Program-made: the position numbers and the translations under genes | Shown: positions 21,024 through 31,789 of the stretch, one piece after another | Numbering within the stretch: the first letter of the stretch is position 1 | How the letters are laid out: every line of letters starts with the position of its first letter | The notes under the pieces: model-generated | Databases searched by the model: none | What the model saw: only the letters and a program-made list of their open reading frames with translations | What the model was told of the DNA's origin: nothing | Source: Rhizobium sp. NXC14 | Lineage (GTDB): Bacteria > Pseudomonadota > Alphaproteobacteria > Rhizobiales > Rhizobiaceae | NCBI RefSeq assembly: GCF_002117485.1 | Contig: NZ_CP021033.1 | Span: 1 to 64,000, forward strand | Length of the DNA: 64,000 nucleotides | Direction: 5' to 3'

Positions 21024-21419
21024 CAACGTCACCCTGCATCCACGATTGCAAAGTGCGCGGATCGCGTCTCCCACCCCGCAACCCAACGCTTGGACGCCTC
21101 CGTCTCCGTGGCGAAGCCGGCAGGCCTGCGCGATCGTGATGATATTCTCAGCCTCGGTCATCTCCACCAACGGCACGTCCGGCCGATGCCGGATGACACC
21201 AGCCTTCTCTTCTCCGACGCCACACCTCGACCGCAGGTGAGCCGCGCTACAGCCTTGGCATAGGACGACCGCGACAGAGAGAGAATGGTTCGAACTCCCG
21301 ATCCGGCGCATTCTCTTGGCGGTCGGCTGTGCTCGGCCGGCCGGAAAATCCGCGAGGCGTTTGCGGCCGCACCTTACAATCAACAGAGGACATTCCTCGA
21401 AAGCACTAGGGAGATTACC
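21024..21419. other. Gap of about 395 bases, no gene recognised
   Basis: Both strands carry open stretches, but none has a ribosome site or a family match that I can name. The region leads into the NmrA-like gene, whose AGGGAG site is at the right-hand end. No clear terminator follows the cupin gene. Confidence 0.4.
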
Positions 21420-22184
21420 ATGAAGATCGTTGTTATCGGCGGGACCGGCCTCATCGGATCGAAGACCGTGGAAAGGTTGCGCAAGACGGGACACGACGTT
21501 TTGGCGGCCTCGCCGAATTCGGGCGTCGACACGATCACCGGCAAGGGCGTCGTCGAAGCGCTTGCCGGGGCGCAGGTGGTACTCGACCTCGCCAACTCGC
21601 CTTCATTCGAAGACCAGGCCGTGCTCGAATTCTTCCAGACCTCCGGCCGCAACCTGCTCAAGGCAGGGGCTGCAGCCGGCGTGAAGCACCACATCGCTCT
21701 GTCGATCGTCGGCATGGAGCGGCTGCAGGGCAGCGGGTATATGCGGGCCAAGATGGTGCAGGAACAGCTGATCAAGGACTCCGGCATTCCCTATACCATC
21801 GTGCACTCCACCCAGTTTCATGAATTTATGGCCGGCATCGCCCAGTCGAACACGGTCGGCCAGGCGGTGCATCTGTCGCCGGCCTATCTTCAGCCGATCG
21901 CCTCGGACGACGTCGCCGACGTCATGGCGGACGTGGCGCTCTCTGCACCCGTCAACGGCATGATCGAAATCGGCGGCCCCGAGAAGATTCGGCTGACCGA
22001 TATCGTCATGCGCCTCTTCAAGGCGACGAACGATCCGCGCCAGGTGATGGCGGATCCGCACGCCCGCTATTTTGGCGTCGAACTCGACGACACGTCGCTG
22101 GTGGCTGGTCCTAATGCGCGGCTCGGCAAGATCCGTTTCGACGACTGGCTAAGCCAGCAGCCGCCCCAGAAGAAGAGCGCCTGA
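21420..22184 (+). CDS. NAD(P)-binding NmrA/atypical-SDR protein
   Basis: Rossmann-fold protein of 254 residues beginning with the cofactor motif GGTGLIGSK (8-16). It lacks an SDR Tyr-Lys active site, as in NmrA-like redox sensors and NAD(P)H-binding quinone reductases; the segment SGYMRAKMVQEQ and the phrase PYTIVHSTQFHEF are typical of this group. The ATG at 21420 follows AGGGAG; the longer frame has no support. The exported cupin gene follows after 48 bases on the same strand, so co-transcription is possible. Confidence 0.83.
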   Translation: MKIVVIGGTGLIGSKTVERLRKTGHDVLAASPNSGVDTITGKGVVEALAGAQVVLDLANSPSFEDQAVLEFFQTSGRNLLKAGAAAGVKHHIALSIVGMERLQGSGYMRAKMVQEQLIKDSGIPYTIVHSTQFHEFMAGIAQSNTVGQAVHLSPAYLQPIASDDVADVMADVALSAPVNGMIEIGGPEKIRLTDIVMRLFKATNDPRQVMADPHARYFGVELDDTSLVAGPNARLGKIRFDDWLSQQPPQKKSA

Positions 22185-22232
22185 TAGCAAACCGGCGCTT
22201 ATCGCCATTCCCATCGACTGAGGAGACCAGAC

Positions 22233-22646
22233 ATGCTCAGGAAAATAATCTCGGCGGCGGCCTTTGCGCTTGTCCTTGCCGCCGGCACTCACGCTGACGC
22301 CGCTGGCGGCAAAGCCAAGGTGACCCTCGTCTTTGACCAGAAGCTGCCCAATGTTCCCGGCAAGAGCATGAAGGCCGTGCTGGTGGAATATGAACCGGGG
22401 GGCCAGTCGCCCGGCCATACGCACCCGAAGTCGGCCTTCATCTACGCCACCGTTCTCGAAGGGGCGATCACTAGCAAGGTGAATGACGGGCCGGAGAAGA
22501 CCTACAAGGCCGGCGAGAGCTTTCCCGAATTTCCCGGCGATCATCACGCCGTCAGCAAGAATGCCAGCAAGACAAAACCGGCGCGCCTGCTTGCGGTGTT
22601 CGTGCTCAATACCGACGAGACGGACCTGACGACAGACGACAAGTAA
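22233..22646 (+). CDS. Exported cupin-domain protein
   Basis: Protein of 137 residues with a signal peptide (about 1-23, ISAAAFALVLAAGTHADA). The mature part is a single cupin: GGQSPGHTHPKSAFIYATVLEG holds the first His pair, and PGDHHAVSKNAS the second motif. GAGGAGA precedes the ATG at 22233. It is probably periplasmic; ligand and role are unknown. It follows the NmrA-like gene and converges on the PLP enzyme gene. Confidence 0.82.
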   Translation: MLRKIISAAAFALVLAAGTHADAAGGKAKVTLVFDQKLPNVPGKSMKAVLVEYEPGGQSPGHTHPKSAFIYATVLEGAITSKVNDGPEKTYKAGESFPEFPGDHHAVSKNASKTKPARLLAVFVLNTDETDLTTDDK

Positions 22647-22695
22647 CCTCAACCTCGATGCCCGGCGCTGCCGGGTATCGATTCCGTGCGCCGCA

Positions 22696-23979
22696 TCAAA
22701 CGGCCTGCAGCGCCAGTTCCAGGTCGGCGATCAGATCATCCGGATGCTCGATGCCGATCGACAGCCGGATTGTCGATTCCAGCACGCCGATGCGCTCCCT
22801 GACATCGGCAGGCACGCCGGAATGCGTCATGGCGGCGGGGTGGCTTGCGAGCGATTCCGTGCCACCGAGGCTGACGGCGAGCTTAAAGACCTGCAGCGCG
22901 TTCAGGAATTTGAAGGAGGCCGGCTGGCCACCGCGGATATCGAAGGAGAAGGTCGAGCCGGCGCCGGTGCATTGCGCGGCGAAGGTGCGGCCCGACGGCG
23001 AATCCGGATCGTGGTAGGGGAGATAATGAACCGTCTCGACCTTCGGATGATCCCGCAGAAAATCGGCCACCGCTCGCGCATTGCTGTTCGCCCGCTCCAT
23101 GCGTAGCTGCAGCGTTTCGAGCGACCGGCCGAGCATCCAGCAGGAATGCGGATCGAGCTGCGTACCGATCGCGCCGCGCAGCGCCTTGACCTGTTTGATG
23201 ACAGCCTTGCGCCCGAGGACTGCGCCGGCGATCAGATCGGAATGGCCTCCGACATATTTGGTCAGCGAATAGAGCGAGATATCGGCGCCATGCTCGATCG
23301 GCCGCTGGAAGACCGGCCCGAGCAGGGTATTGTCGCAGACGACGACCGGTACATGCCCCTGCGTTGCGCCGATTGCATCGGCCACGCGCCGGATCATCGC
23401 AACGTCCACCAGACTGTTGGTCGGGTTGGCGGGCGTCTCGATCAGGATCACGGACACGCGACCCTTGCCGGCTGCCTCATCCGCCGCCTTCTGCACCGAT
23501 GCCTCGCTGACGCCATCGGCAAAGCCGACCGCCGCGACGCCGAAATTGAGGAAGGTTTTCGCCAGTAAGGTTTCCGTGCCGCCATAGAGCGGCTGCGAAT
23601 GCAGGATCGCATCCCCCGGCCGGACGAAGGCGAATAGAGTGGTGGCGATCGCCGCCATGCCGGAAGAGAAGAGCGCACCGCTTTCCGTCCGCTCGTAAAC
23701 GGCGAGCCTGTCCTCCACGATCTCGCTGTTCGGATGATTGAAGCGCGAATAGACGAGGCCGGCGCCCTTGCCGGCCGGCGGCTCGCGACGGCCGGAGACA
23801 TAATCGAAGAAATCGCGGCCATCCTCGGCGGAATTGAAGACGAAGGTGGAGGTCAGAAACACCGGCGGCTTGACCGCCCCTTCCGAAAGTTCGGGATCGT
23901 AGCCGTAGTTCAGCATCTGCGTTTCGGGATGCAGGGCATGATTGCCGATATGGGTTTTGGAAGGATGCGGGGCGGTCAT
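22696..23979 (-). CDS. Cystathionine gamma-synthase/lyase-family PLP enzyme
   Basis: Pyridoxal-phosphate enzyme of 427 residues of the Cys/Met metabolism family. The cofactor Lys241 is in [14 protein letters not shown], Asp216 in CDNTLLGP, and [10 protein letters not shown] and ETPANPT are the usual substrate and phosphate elements. Members perform gamma-synthase, gamma- or beta-lyase or sulfhydrylase reactions; this longer subtype is common in rhizobia and its exact reaction is not fixed. The ATG at 23979 has AGGAGAC upstream; the open frame extends much further without coding character. Confidence 0.88.
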   Translation of the reverse strand: MTAPHPSKTHIGNHALHPETQMLNYGYDPELSEGAVKPPVFLTSTFVFNSAEDGRDFFDYVSGRREPPAGKGAGLVYSRFNHPNSEIVEDRLAVYERTESGALFSSGMAAIATTLFAFVRPGDAILHSQPLYGGTETLLAKTFLNFGVAAVGFADGVSEASVQKAADEAAGKGRVSVILIETPANPTNSLVDVAMIRRVADAIGATQGHVPVVVCDNTLLGPVFQRPIEHGADISLYSLTKYVGGHSDLIAGAVLGRKAVIKQVKALRGAIGTQLDPHSCWMLGRSLETLQLRMERANSNARAVADFLRDHPKVETVHYLPYHDPDSPSGRTFAAQCTGAGSTFSFDIRGGQPASFKFLNALQVFKLAVSLGGTESLASHPAAMTHSGVPADVRERIGVLESTIRLSIGIEHPDDLIADLELALQAV

Positions 23980-24113
23980 GATCGTCTCCTCTGTCGAACC
24001 TGCCGAAGGACAAGATACATCAAATCGGGGAGCAGTCATCGAGACTGCTCGATTAAGAGTGGCGATGATGCAGTCCGAAAACCGCTCACCCTTTCGGCCT
24101 CGTGCCGAGACGC

Positions 24114-25193
24114 TCAGCTCGCGATCTCGCCCAGAGTATCGGCGACATAGGCGCCGCGCGCACCCATCGGCAGCGGATGGCCCGTCGTCGTGTCCCGCGC
24201 CGTCTGATGCTCCAGCTCGGCATTGAGCTCCGCGCCGACAATGAGAATGACTACGGAAAGCCAGATCCAGATGAGAAAGCCGATCAACGCGCCAAGGGTG
24301 CCATAGGTCGCGTTGTAATTGGCGAAATGCTCGAGATAGAAAGAGAAGCCAAGCGACATGGCGGCCCAGGCGAGCGCAGTCAGCCCCGCGCCCCATGTCA
24401 TCCACCGGATCCTGGCGGGCTCGCGGCTCGGGCCGAAACGGTAGACCAAGGTCACGGCCACCGCGGCGACGAAGAGAAGCAGCGGCCATCTCAAGAGAAG
24501 CGCCATCTGCTCCTGGAACTGGTCGAGCCAGAGATAGGAGAGCACGACAGGCATCACGCCGACGAGCGCCACCATGACGACCGCAAAAACCATCGCGCAG
24601 AGGGTAAAGCAGAGCCCGATCAGATTCAGCCGCACCAGGCTGCGCTTCTCCCTCTCCTCATAGGCGACGTTCATTGCGTCGAAGATCGCCAGCGTGCCGC
24701 TATGCGTGCTCCACAGTGCAATGCCAAGACCGACGAAAAAGGTAATGCCGAGCGTGCTCTCGCGGTTTTCGACCAGCGCCTTGATCTGGTCGGCAAGAAG
24801 ATCGAATGCGCCGGGCGGCAGAAGCACGGCGAGCTCGCGAAGATGTTCGGAGATGGTGATGGGATCCGCCACCAGGCCATAAAGCGAGACCAAGGCTGCC
24901 AAGGCCGGAAACAGTGCCAGGAGCAGATAGAAGGTCACGCCCGCCGCAATGAGGGTGACCCGGTCGTCGAGGACCTCATGGAAGACGCGCCAGAACACAT
25001 CGCGAAGGCCGCTCATCGGAATGGCCTCGGGTGTCGCCGCGCTGCGCCCGTGATCGTCACCGGACCAGGCGACTGCCGCCGGCGGCGCCAGCGAGCTGCG
25101 CTGCCTTGCCTGCATAAACACGATCGCCCCGACGGTGGCGGCGACCATCGCCGTGGCGAGGGGATATCTCTTGAGGTGGAGCGCATCAACCAT
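24114..25193 (-). CDS. YihY/BrkB-family inner-membrane protein
   Basis: Integral membrane protein of 359 residues. After a short N-terminal anchor (about 8-27) come five to six hydrophobic segments with the family signatures [41 protein letters not shown] and [17 protein letters not shown]. The family was once called ribonuclease BN in error and has no agreed function. The ATG at 25193 is seven bases from GGAGGA. Single-gene unit. Confidence 0.88.
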   Translation of the reverse strand: MVDALHLKRYPLATAMVAATVGAIVFMQARQRSSLAPPAAVAWSGDDHGRSAATPEAIPMSGLRDVFWRVFHEVLDDRVTLIAAGVTFYLLLALFPALAALVSLYGLVADPITISEHLRELAVLLPPGAFDLLADQIKALVENRESTLGITFFVGLGIALWSTHSGTLAIFDAMNVAYEEREKRSLVRLNLIGLCFTLCAMVFAVVMVALVGVMPVVLSYLWLDQFQEQMALLLRWPLLLFVAAVAVTLVYRFGPSREPARIRWMTWGAGLTALAWAAMSLGFSFYLEHFANYNATYGTLGALIGFLIWIWLSVVILIVGAELNAELEHQTARDTTTGHPLPMGARGAYVADTLGEIAS

Positions 25194-25508
25194 TACCCTA
25201 TCCTCCGAATTGCTTCGTGGATAACGCCGGGTGCGGCTAAAGGATGCAAGCCGTTGCATTCCTCCGGAGATTTCGAGTGAGGGGAGGGCGCCCGCTGCCG
25301 CTCCAAGCGCCGCAAGGCAGGAACTGCCTCGGCTTAGAAAATCTCAAGTCGATGATTTTACGTGTATAATTTCTTGTACGGAAGCCAAATCGACCGTTGC
25401 TTTCGTTACTTCGGCAAAGCCATGGTTCATGCACTTTCGCGGGCATGGCATCCTTGCGGCGCCAGAAGAGCAAATTCGCGCCCGTAAACCATTAGATGGA
25501 AGGCAGTT
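25194..25508. other. Gap of about 315 bases without a recognised gene
   Basis: The left end is the YihY promoter region. An AT-richer patch near 25355-25380 (TTTTACGTGTATAATTTC) could be a promoter, but no gene starts behind it. Confidence 0.4.
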
Positions 25509-26525
25509 CTATTCCGGCAGTCCGGCCTTGCGCAACGCCAACGCCAGCCCATTCATTAGCTGAGGCCGCACCACGTCCATCCGGACAAACTCGCCTATCG
25601 TCCAGCCAGGCGCGACCTGCAGGAGGCGCCCGGCAGCGGCTCGAGCGGCCTCCAGCCGATCGAGATTGGCATAACTTGCCACCAGGCTGGCATGAAGGAT
25701 GCTAAAACCGGGGTTCACCTGGATGCCGAGAGCTGAATACTTTACCGCCTCCTCGAACTGCGAGGTAAACAGGCTGACCCAAGCCAATGCGAGATAGGAA
25801 TGGTAGTTCATTGGATCGAGTGGGCTTAGCCGAAGCGCCTTGAATGCATGGTCGCGTGACCGGTCGTAAGTTTCGTTGAACATGTGGACCATCGCGCTTA
25901 ATCCGTAAGCGAGCGACGAATTGCCGTCCAGCATCAGTGCCCTGTCAAGCGCGTTGATCGAGCGCTCGTAACCGTGGGTTATCGTGGCATGGACGAAAGC
26001 TCCGAGGCAAAGCGCCTGCGGATCGTCCCGGCCTGTCGCGAGTGCCGCGTGCGCGTGTCTAAGCGCAGCGGCTCTATCCTCGGGATGGAAGCCGCCGCGC
26101 AGGAAACGCTGCTCGTATCCCCAGGCGGCATAGCCATGTGCGCAGGCGTAGTCGGGATCAAGACGCAAGGCCTCTCTCAGCAACCGCAGGGCTTCATCAG
26201 ACTCCGCCGGCGTGTTGGCATAAGTGTGCGGCAACGCGCGGAGAAAAAAATCATAGGCATCCAGGCTGCCTGGCCGTTTGCGTCGCGCGCGCTCGATCTC
26301 CGCCTGCCGGATCGTCGGCTCAAGTGTACCAACGATCCGCTCGGTTAGCTGATCCTGCAGATCGAAAATGTCCTCCGCTGCGCCCTCAAACCTGTCGGCC
26401 CAGATATGGGTTGCGTCCCGCCCTTCGATCAGTTGCGCAGTGATGCGCAACCGGTTCGCTGAGCGCCGGATACTGCCTTCCAGCACATAGCGGACACCAA
26501 GTTCTCTGGCGATCTGCCTGACGTT
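25509..26525 (-). pseudogene. C-terminal (TolB-like/TPR) part of split adenylate-cyclase-type gene
   Basis: This half continues the cyclase protein in another frame. It reads NVRQIARELGVRYVLEGS, RLRITAQLIEGRDATHIWAD and then TPR-like helices (EALRLLREALRLDPDYACAH). These are the usual middle and end of the rhizobial class III cyclase-TolB-TPR proteins. It has no start of its own at the right place; the first in-frame Met is inside MLEGSIRRS. The frame runs from 26525 and joins the N-terminal half at a small deletion, so the whole locus 25509-27235 is probably inactive or makes a truncated cyclase. Confidence 0.85.
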
Positions 26526-27235
26526 TATGCGAAGGTGGAGTTTCGCGCGATGACGAACAGGCTCGGAATTTTGGAAAGATTGGTGATGACATCCTCGACC
26601 AGTCCATCCGCAAAATACTCCTGTTCTGGATCGCCGCTCATGTTCTCAAAGGCCAACACGGCTATCGACGGCCTATTCGGCAGGGCAGGTGGCCTCGCCA
26701 ATCGCGTCTCCGGTGAAGTCCCTTCCTGCACGAGGCGATGCACCGTGATCGGCTCGGTGATATTCTTGACCTGCTGCTCCCCCATCGATTCAAATCCGAA
26801 GGCAAGTGTCTTTTCGACCTCCCGCACGACTTTGCCGGAGATGCAGATGCCACCGGGATCAGCGAGTTGCTGCAGACGCGCCGACACATTGACGCCTTCT
26901 CCATAGCGGTCATCGCCGTCGACAATGACTTCACCGAGATTGAGCCCAATCCTCAGCTCCAGCCGCTCGTTTTGCGGCACCTTCGCATTGCGCTCGTTCA
27001 GCGCGCGCTGCACCGACACCGCGCATTCCACAGCATCCACGGCGCTGCCGAATTCGGCGAGCAAGCCGTCGCCCATGAGCTTGAAGATGCAGCCGCGTCG
27101 CTTGGTGACTTCTGGTTCGATCAGCGCTTTGCGCATCGCGGTGAGACGCTCGAACGTGCCCGTCTCGTCCCGCTCCATCAGCGCCGAGTACCCGACGACG
27201 TCGGCCGCTAAGATAGCCGCGAGCTTCCTGTCCAT
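26525..27235 (-). pseudogene. N-terminal class III adenylate/guanylate cyclase part of split gene
   Basis: The 236-residue product holds a complete class III cyclase domain: [16 protein letters not shown] (metal Asp near 12), [12 protein letters not shown] (second Asp) and [16 protein letters not shown]. It continues into the linker with the TolB-like start [25 protein letters not shown], then stops at VIARNSTFA. Relatives continue with YKG and about three more residues before NVRQ; here GCATA joins directly to AACGTC, so roughly 16 bases appear lost and the frame breaks. The ATG at 27235 has GAGGGGG. The cyclase domain could still be made and be active. Confidence 0.85.
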
Positions 27236-27706
27236 CTACCCCCTCACATGAAGACATGCCGAACATTAACATAGAAGCGGAAAGCCACCTAGGAGCCTTC
27301 CCGGCAGCAGCAGCAAATGCGGGCAAGATGAAGCATCACCACATCAGTTGTCCGCGGACAACCCATCCAGGAGATGCCTGCCGAACATGCCGAAAGAAGA
27401 TCTTACAGAACCTGCGCGGACAGAAAGCCGTTGACCCGCCGCTGCAAAAGAGCAAACCGGCGGCAGGCAGCCACGACGCCAACTGGCCTCATGTGGCGAC
27501 AACTAGGCGGCCCTCGTTCGCGACCGATCATAAATCGCCGCCTCCCCGGTTGTCCGCGCAGGAGATCATCTGCGCGATATCGCTGGTGGATATCGGCTTG
27601 AATTCGCCGCATTGCGGCACTACCTCGTGATGAGCCGAAGCGCTGCCCTCCGAGCTGCTTTGGCCCGATAGACAGCACTCCTCCTCCCATGCTGTCGGTC
27701 ACTATC

Positions 27707-27738
27707 GAAGCCCGGCGCACTCTCCCGCGCCGGGCTTC
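27707..27738. terminator. Orphan GC-rich hairpin
   Basis: Two perfectly complementary 12-base arms (27707-27718, 27727-27738) enclose eight bases. There is no T run and no gene ends next to it, so it may be a terminator left by a lost gene. Confidence 0.45.
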
Positions 27739-27759
27739 TGTCAGGGCGATATCAAACCC

Positions 27760-27960
27760 CCACGCCGTTCGAAGCCCTCATGGGGCACCGCAGGGTCACT
27801 CCCTCGTGGCCGCCGACACCCTCCAACGCCTCTCGTCGACCTCGGCACTCACCAACGGACGTCAGCCACGGCATCCTCCGCCAACCCTCATGCTGAGGTG
27901 CGCAGCCGGCAGGGCGGAGCCTCGAAGCACTCGCAGCAACGCCGCTCCTTTCGACGCGAC
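27760..27960. repeat. Intergenic repeat, copy A
   Basis: Contains CCCTCCAA, GGCATCC-CC-CCAAC-CCCTCAT, CAGCCGG-CGGAGC and GCAAC-CCGCTCCTT blocks that recur at 28530-28760 on the other side of the GFA gene; a shorter block ending CGCCGCTCCTT occurs again at about 29862. The order of blocks differs, so the copies are rearranged or degenerate. Confidence 0.45.
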
Positions 27961-28080
27961 TCGCACCCACGCCCCTTGAAGTGCTCTTGAGCGCCGGCGC
28001 GGTAACCTCCTACACTCTCATGGGACGCAGCGCTCTAACCGACCACGAACAAGATCAGCAAAAAGCAACCGAGTTGACGG

Positions 28081-28521
28081 ATGAACAGGCTTGCGCAATG
28101 CCATTGCGGATCACTCCGCGCAAAGACATCAGGCGATCCGCTCATGGTGAGCATCTGCCACTGCCGCGATTGCCAGCGCAGAACCGGCGCGGTGGCCGGC
28201 AGCGGCGCGATCTTCGCGAAGGCGGAAGTGATGACCGAGGGGGATCGCAGGATCTTCGAGCGGGACGCCGCGCAGGGGCGCAAGGTGCGATTCCATTTCT
28301 GCCCGAACTGCGGCACGTCCCTATACTGGGAAGGCGATTTCAATCCCGACCTCTACATCGTCGCCGTTGGCGCGTTCGCCGACCCGGCATTTCCACCGCC
28401 CCTGGTTTCCGTCTACGAGGAGTCCAGGCACGATTGGTTTCAGCTTCCCGATGGGGTGAAGCGCGCGCAACGCGGGCTGGTTTCGGCAGCGGCTGCGGAC
28501 AAGGAGCAGGGCAGCGGCTAG
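28081..28521 (+). CDS. GFA-family (glutathione-dependent formaldehyde-activating-like) protein
   Basis: Small zinc-binding protein of 146 residues. The Cys set is typical: QCHCGS near the N-terminus, CHCRDCQRRTG near 27-37 and HFCPNCGTSLYWE near 73. Members include the formaldehyde-activating enzyme, but most, like this one, have unknown substrates. It is bracketed by two copies of an intergenic repeat with an IS110 remnant beyond, so it may be part of a mobile or rearranged segment. The start ATG at 28081 lacks a strong ribosome site. Confidence 0.82.
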   Translation: MNRLAQCHCGSLRAKTSGDPLMVSICHCRDCQRRTGAVAGSGAIFAKAEVMTEGDRRIFERDAAQGRKVRFHFCPNCGTSLYWEGDFNPDLYIVAVGAFADPAFPPPLVSVYEESRHDWFQLPDGVKRAQRGLVSAAAADKEQGSG

Positions 28522-28529
28522 CGGCCTTG

Positions 28530-28760
28530 GTGGCCGTGCGCCATGAGGGCGGCTCCTCTTCGGCAGCCGGTGCGGAGCGTGCGGCAACACCGCTCCTTGT
28601 CATTTGACACCTGCGCACCCGCTCCGACCTTCGAGGCCCTTACAGGCACCTCAGGGTGAGGCTCTCTTGGGCGTCGCGCCCGCGCAAAATCATACGGCGC
28701 CCGCCATCGACACGGCCTCGCCGACGCCCTCCAAGGCGCGGCATCCCCCAACATCCCTCA
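28530..28760. repeat. Intergenic repeat, copy B
   Basis: Shares the CAGCCGG-CGGAGC, GCAAC-CCGCTCCTT, CCCTCCAA and GGCATCC-CC-CAAC-CCCTCAT blocks with copy A. The remaining bases to 28921 precede the IS110 transposase and probably contain its left end, which I cannot delimit. Confidence 0.45.
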
Positions 28761-28921
28761 TCCTTGTACGTTGCCGTTGGCGTATAAACGGGCTGCGCGA
28801 CCGACGGGGATGCGTGTCATCCTTGCGTTTCGAACTCGTGCCCCAGCGAGCATCTCCGTCGCGATGTCTTCGCTCGAACGGTTGATTGGGCTTCGAGCCC
28901 GCGTTGCAAGGAGGAGCACCC

Positions 28922-29862
<941 letters not shown>

Positions 29863-30130
29863 CCTCGAAGGACACGCCGCGGCGCCGCTCCTTGCATCAA
29901 TCAACGTGGCGCGCCGCTCCTCTCCGGAGCAACAGTCGATATCCCGACGCATTTTTGATCAGCAGCCGCCGCTCAGCTTCATCCCTGCGAAAGCTCCTCG
30001 TCTCCGCTCAAAAGCGACAGCAACTACATGCCGTGAGAAGACAGTAGAGAAGTAAAGGAACCAAACCTCGATATTACTTCCATTTCCGGAACAATACCAA
30101 ATAAATCAGGGCGCTAGCCCCTATACCGTT

Positions 30131-30300
30131 GCAAACTCCAGCCGCTTAGCCGGCATCACCACCCTGGTGTCCCGGCATTAAGCTTGAGAAAATTCGCTTC
30201 GATGCCATCTCTGAAGATGACGCCGCGTTCAGGCATCTCGGAAAACGATGGCAAGCGGCTGATCCCCGGGAGACGATGCCCACGGCAAGGCGGTTCCCAA
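30131..30300 (-). pseudogene. Relic copy of the 3' end of the NAD-kinase-like gene
   Basis: This segment is a degenerate copy of the 3' end of the gene at 31790-32728. Stretches such as TCGATGCCATCTCTGAAGAT here and TCGATGCCGTCGCTGAAGAT there, and GACGATGCC in both, align in order with many point changes and stops over about 165 bases. The rest of the 29863-30472 gap shows no gene: the left part is the IS110 edge and a repeat block, the right part the promoter region of the kinase-like gene at 30473. Confidence 0.7.
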
Positions 30301-30472
30301 CATGGTAGGCATTTGATGAGCCTTTGAGACGACCAAAGGAAGCGACGGCTTATCGAAGCCGCGCTACGATTTATGATCTTATGAGCCCGACCAAATCAGT
30401 CACCGCCTCTTAATCGTGGATTGCAGTGACTGCGAGGTTCGAGAAGTCAGCTGTGAATAAGGAAGACAGCCC

Positions 30473-31078
30473 ATGAACCTATTTATTCTTCTCTTGGGCT
30501 TTCCCGGCGTCGGAAAGCTGACGATCGCGAGAGAACTAAGCCCGCTGCTGGCCGCGAAGGTCATTGATAATCATTGGTTCAACAACCCGATACTGCGTCT
30601 GCTCGATGACGATGGAACGACGCCCCTTCCGAATGGAATATGGGAATATACCGGAAGGGTCCGGCAAGCCGTCCTGGATGCAATCGTCGCCTATGGCCAT
30701 ACCTCGGCGAACTTCATCTTCACCCATGCTGGCATAGAAGGTGACGAACGCAGTCTTCGAACCTTTGAGCAAATTGCCGGCGCGGCGCAACGACGCGAGG
30801 CGCTGCTGGTGCCTGTGAGATTGCTCTGTGACGAGGAGGAGTTGGCGCGTCGCGTTACCACACCGGCGCGTCGCGAGCGGTTGAAATCGATTGATGCGCA
30901 GGCATCGAGGGAGAAAAGCAGAAGAGCCCAGGTCCTCGCTCCCCAACACCCGCTTACGCTGAATTTGGATGTTACGTCAAAGACGGCAGAAGCAAGCGCG
31001 GCAGCCATTCACGATCACATTTTGGGCATCGCACAGACGATGCGTCGAGACTCAGCCTCGGACACAATCCCTGCATAG
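30473..31078 (+). CDS. P-loop NTPase, small-molecule-kinase-like
   Basis: Protein of 201 residues with a Walker A motif near the N-terminus (LLGFPGVGKLTIARELS, 7-23). The size, the NHWFNNP segment and the late Arg-rich lid (VTTPARRERLKSID) resemble AAA-type kinases such as chloramphenicol phosphotransferase-like or shikimate-kinase-like proteins. No substrate can be assigned. AAGGAAG precedes the ATG. It sits between the NAD-kinase relic and a DUF4304 gene, in a segment that may have been inserted as a unit. Confidence 0.75.
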   Translation: MNLFILLLGFPGVGKLTIARELSPLLAAKVIDNHWFNNPILRLLDDDGTTPLPNGIWEYTGRVRQAVLDAIVAYGHTSANFIFTHAGIEGDERSLRTFEQIAGAAQRREALLVPVRLLCDEEELARRVTTPARRERLKSIDAQASREKSRRAQVLAPQHPLTLNLDVTSKTAEASAAAIHDHILGIAQTMRRDSASDTIPA

Positions 31079-31103
31079 GCTAGGTAGCTCGCACGCAGAT
31101 CGT

Positions 31104-31688
31104 TCAGAGCGCAATCCCATTCTTGATCGCCCAAGCAGTAAAGCGCTCTTTAGCGGCAGGTCTGGATGCGATTGCCGCTTTTAATCTCCGAGTCGCCTCC
31201 GCCTTGTCACCCGTCAGCCAAGCCGCGCTAAACGATTGCAAAGAAGGACTATCCCGGAGAGCCGCAGCAACGTTCGACAGGTCACGATGGGCGTCGAGCC
31301 ATGGCAGGCCGACCGACTGCATTTTCTCCACTAGATCAGCAGATATTCCGCTTAAGTTTGCTCCCGGCTCAATGATCCACCAATGGTCTTGACCATAAGC
31401 AAGACTTCCCAGCCGCTCGCGAATGGTGCAATCATATTCTTTGGGTTTGCCATCAATTGCGCTCTGTCCAGAGAGAACAGCAACGGACGTCATGTAGGCT
31501 CCGAGATTTATCGTGAACTGCCCCCTGTCACCGAAATTTGAGCGACTTGCCTGGACATTGGCGACGAGCCAGTTTTCTCCATCGGCTTTATGCCAAGTCC
31601 GCCCGGACTTCCTGAAACCGTGCGCTCGCAGCAGCTCCGCATATCCGAGCTTGATAACCTCATCGATGCTGTGCGCGATATCGCTCAT
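31104..31688 (-). CDS. DUF4304-domain protein
   Basis: Protein of 194 residues with the DUF4304 pattern: LLRAHGFRKSGRTWHKADGE then NFGDRGQFTINLGAY and DHWWIIEPG. There is no signal peptide or membrane segment. Function is unknown; relatives occur near polymorphic toxin and mobile loci. The ATG at 31688 is preceded by AAGGAGG. It converges with the P-loop NTPase gene. Confidence 0.78.
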   Translation of the reverse strand: MSDIAHSIDEVIKLGYAELLRAHGFRKSGRTWHKADGENWLVANVQASRSNFGDRGQFTINLGAYMTSVAVLSGQSAIDGKPKEYDCTIRERLGSLAYGQDHWWIIEPGANLSGISADLVEKMQSVGLPWLDAHRDLSNVAAALRDSPSLQSFSAAWLTGDKAEATRRLKAAIASRPAAKERFTAWAIKNGIAL

Positions 31689-31789
31689 AGAACCTCCTTG
31701 TCTGAGCGGAGACAAAGCCCCGGCGCGATGTCAACATTGTAAGCGCAATCGCTGCTCCGGTATCCGGTCCCAGATCTCTAGCCCGTCCA

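Larger units (their letters stand above)
27236..28080. other. Gene-poor stretch of about 845 bases
   Basis: No protein family could be recognised on either strand in the first 450 bases. A perfect hairpin is at 27707-27738 and a repeat copy at about 27760-27960. The sequence just before the GFA gene has no clear ribosome site. Confidence 0.5.

Noticed and set aside
20478..21494. 338-codon minus-strand frame across the cupin gene and the following gap
   Set aside because: Most of it is antisense to the cupin; the part in the gap has no recognised family or ribosome site.
24102..25280. 392-codon plus-strand frame opposite the YihY gene
   Set aside because: Low-complexity His/Arg/Glu-rich translation typical of antisense to a membrane protein gene.
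27760..28760. CRISPR array
   Set aside because: The repeats are few, imperfect, of unequal spacing and not separated by uniform spacers; no cas genes are seen.
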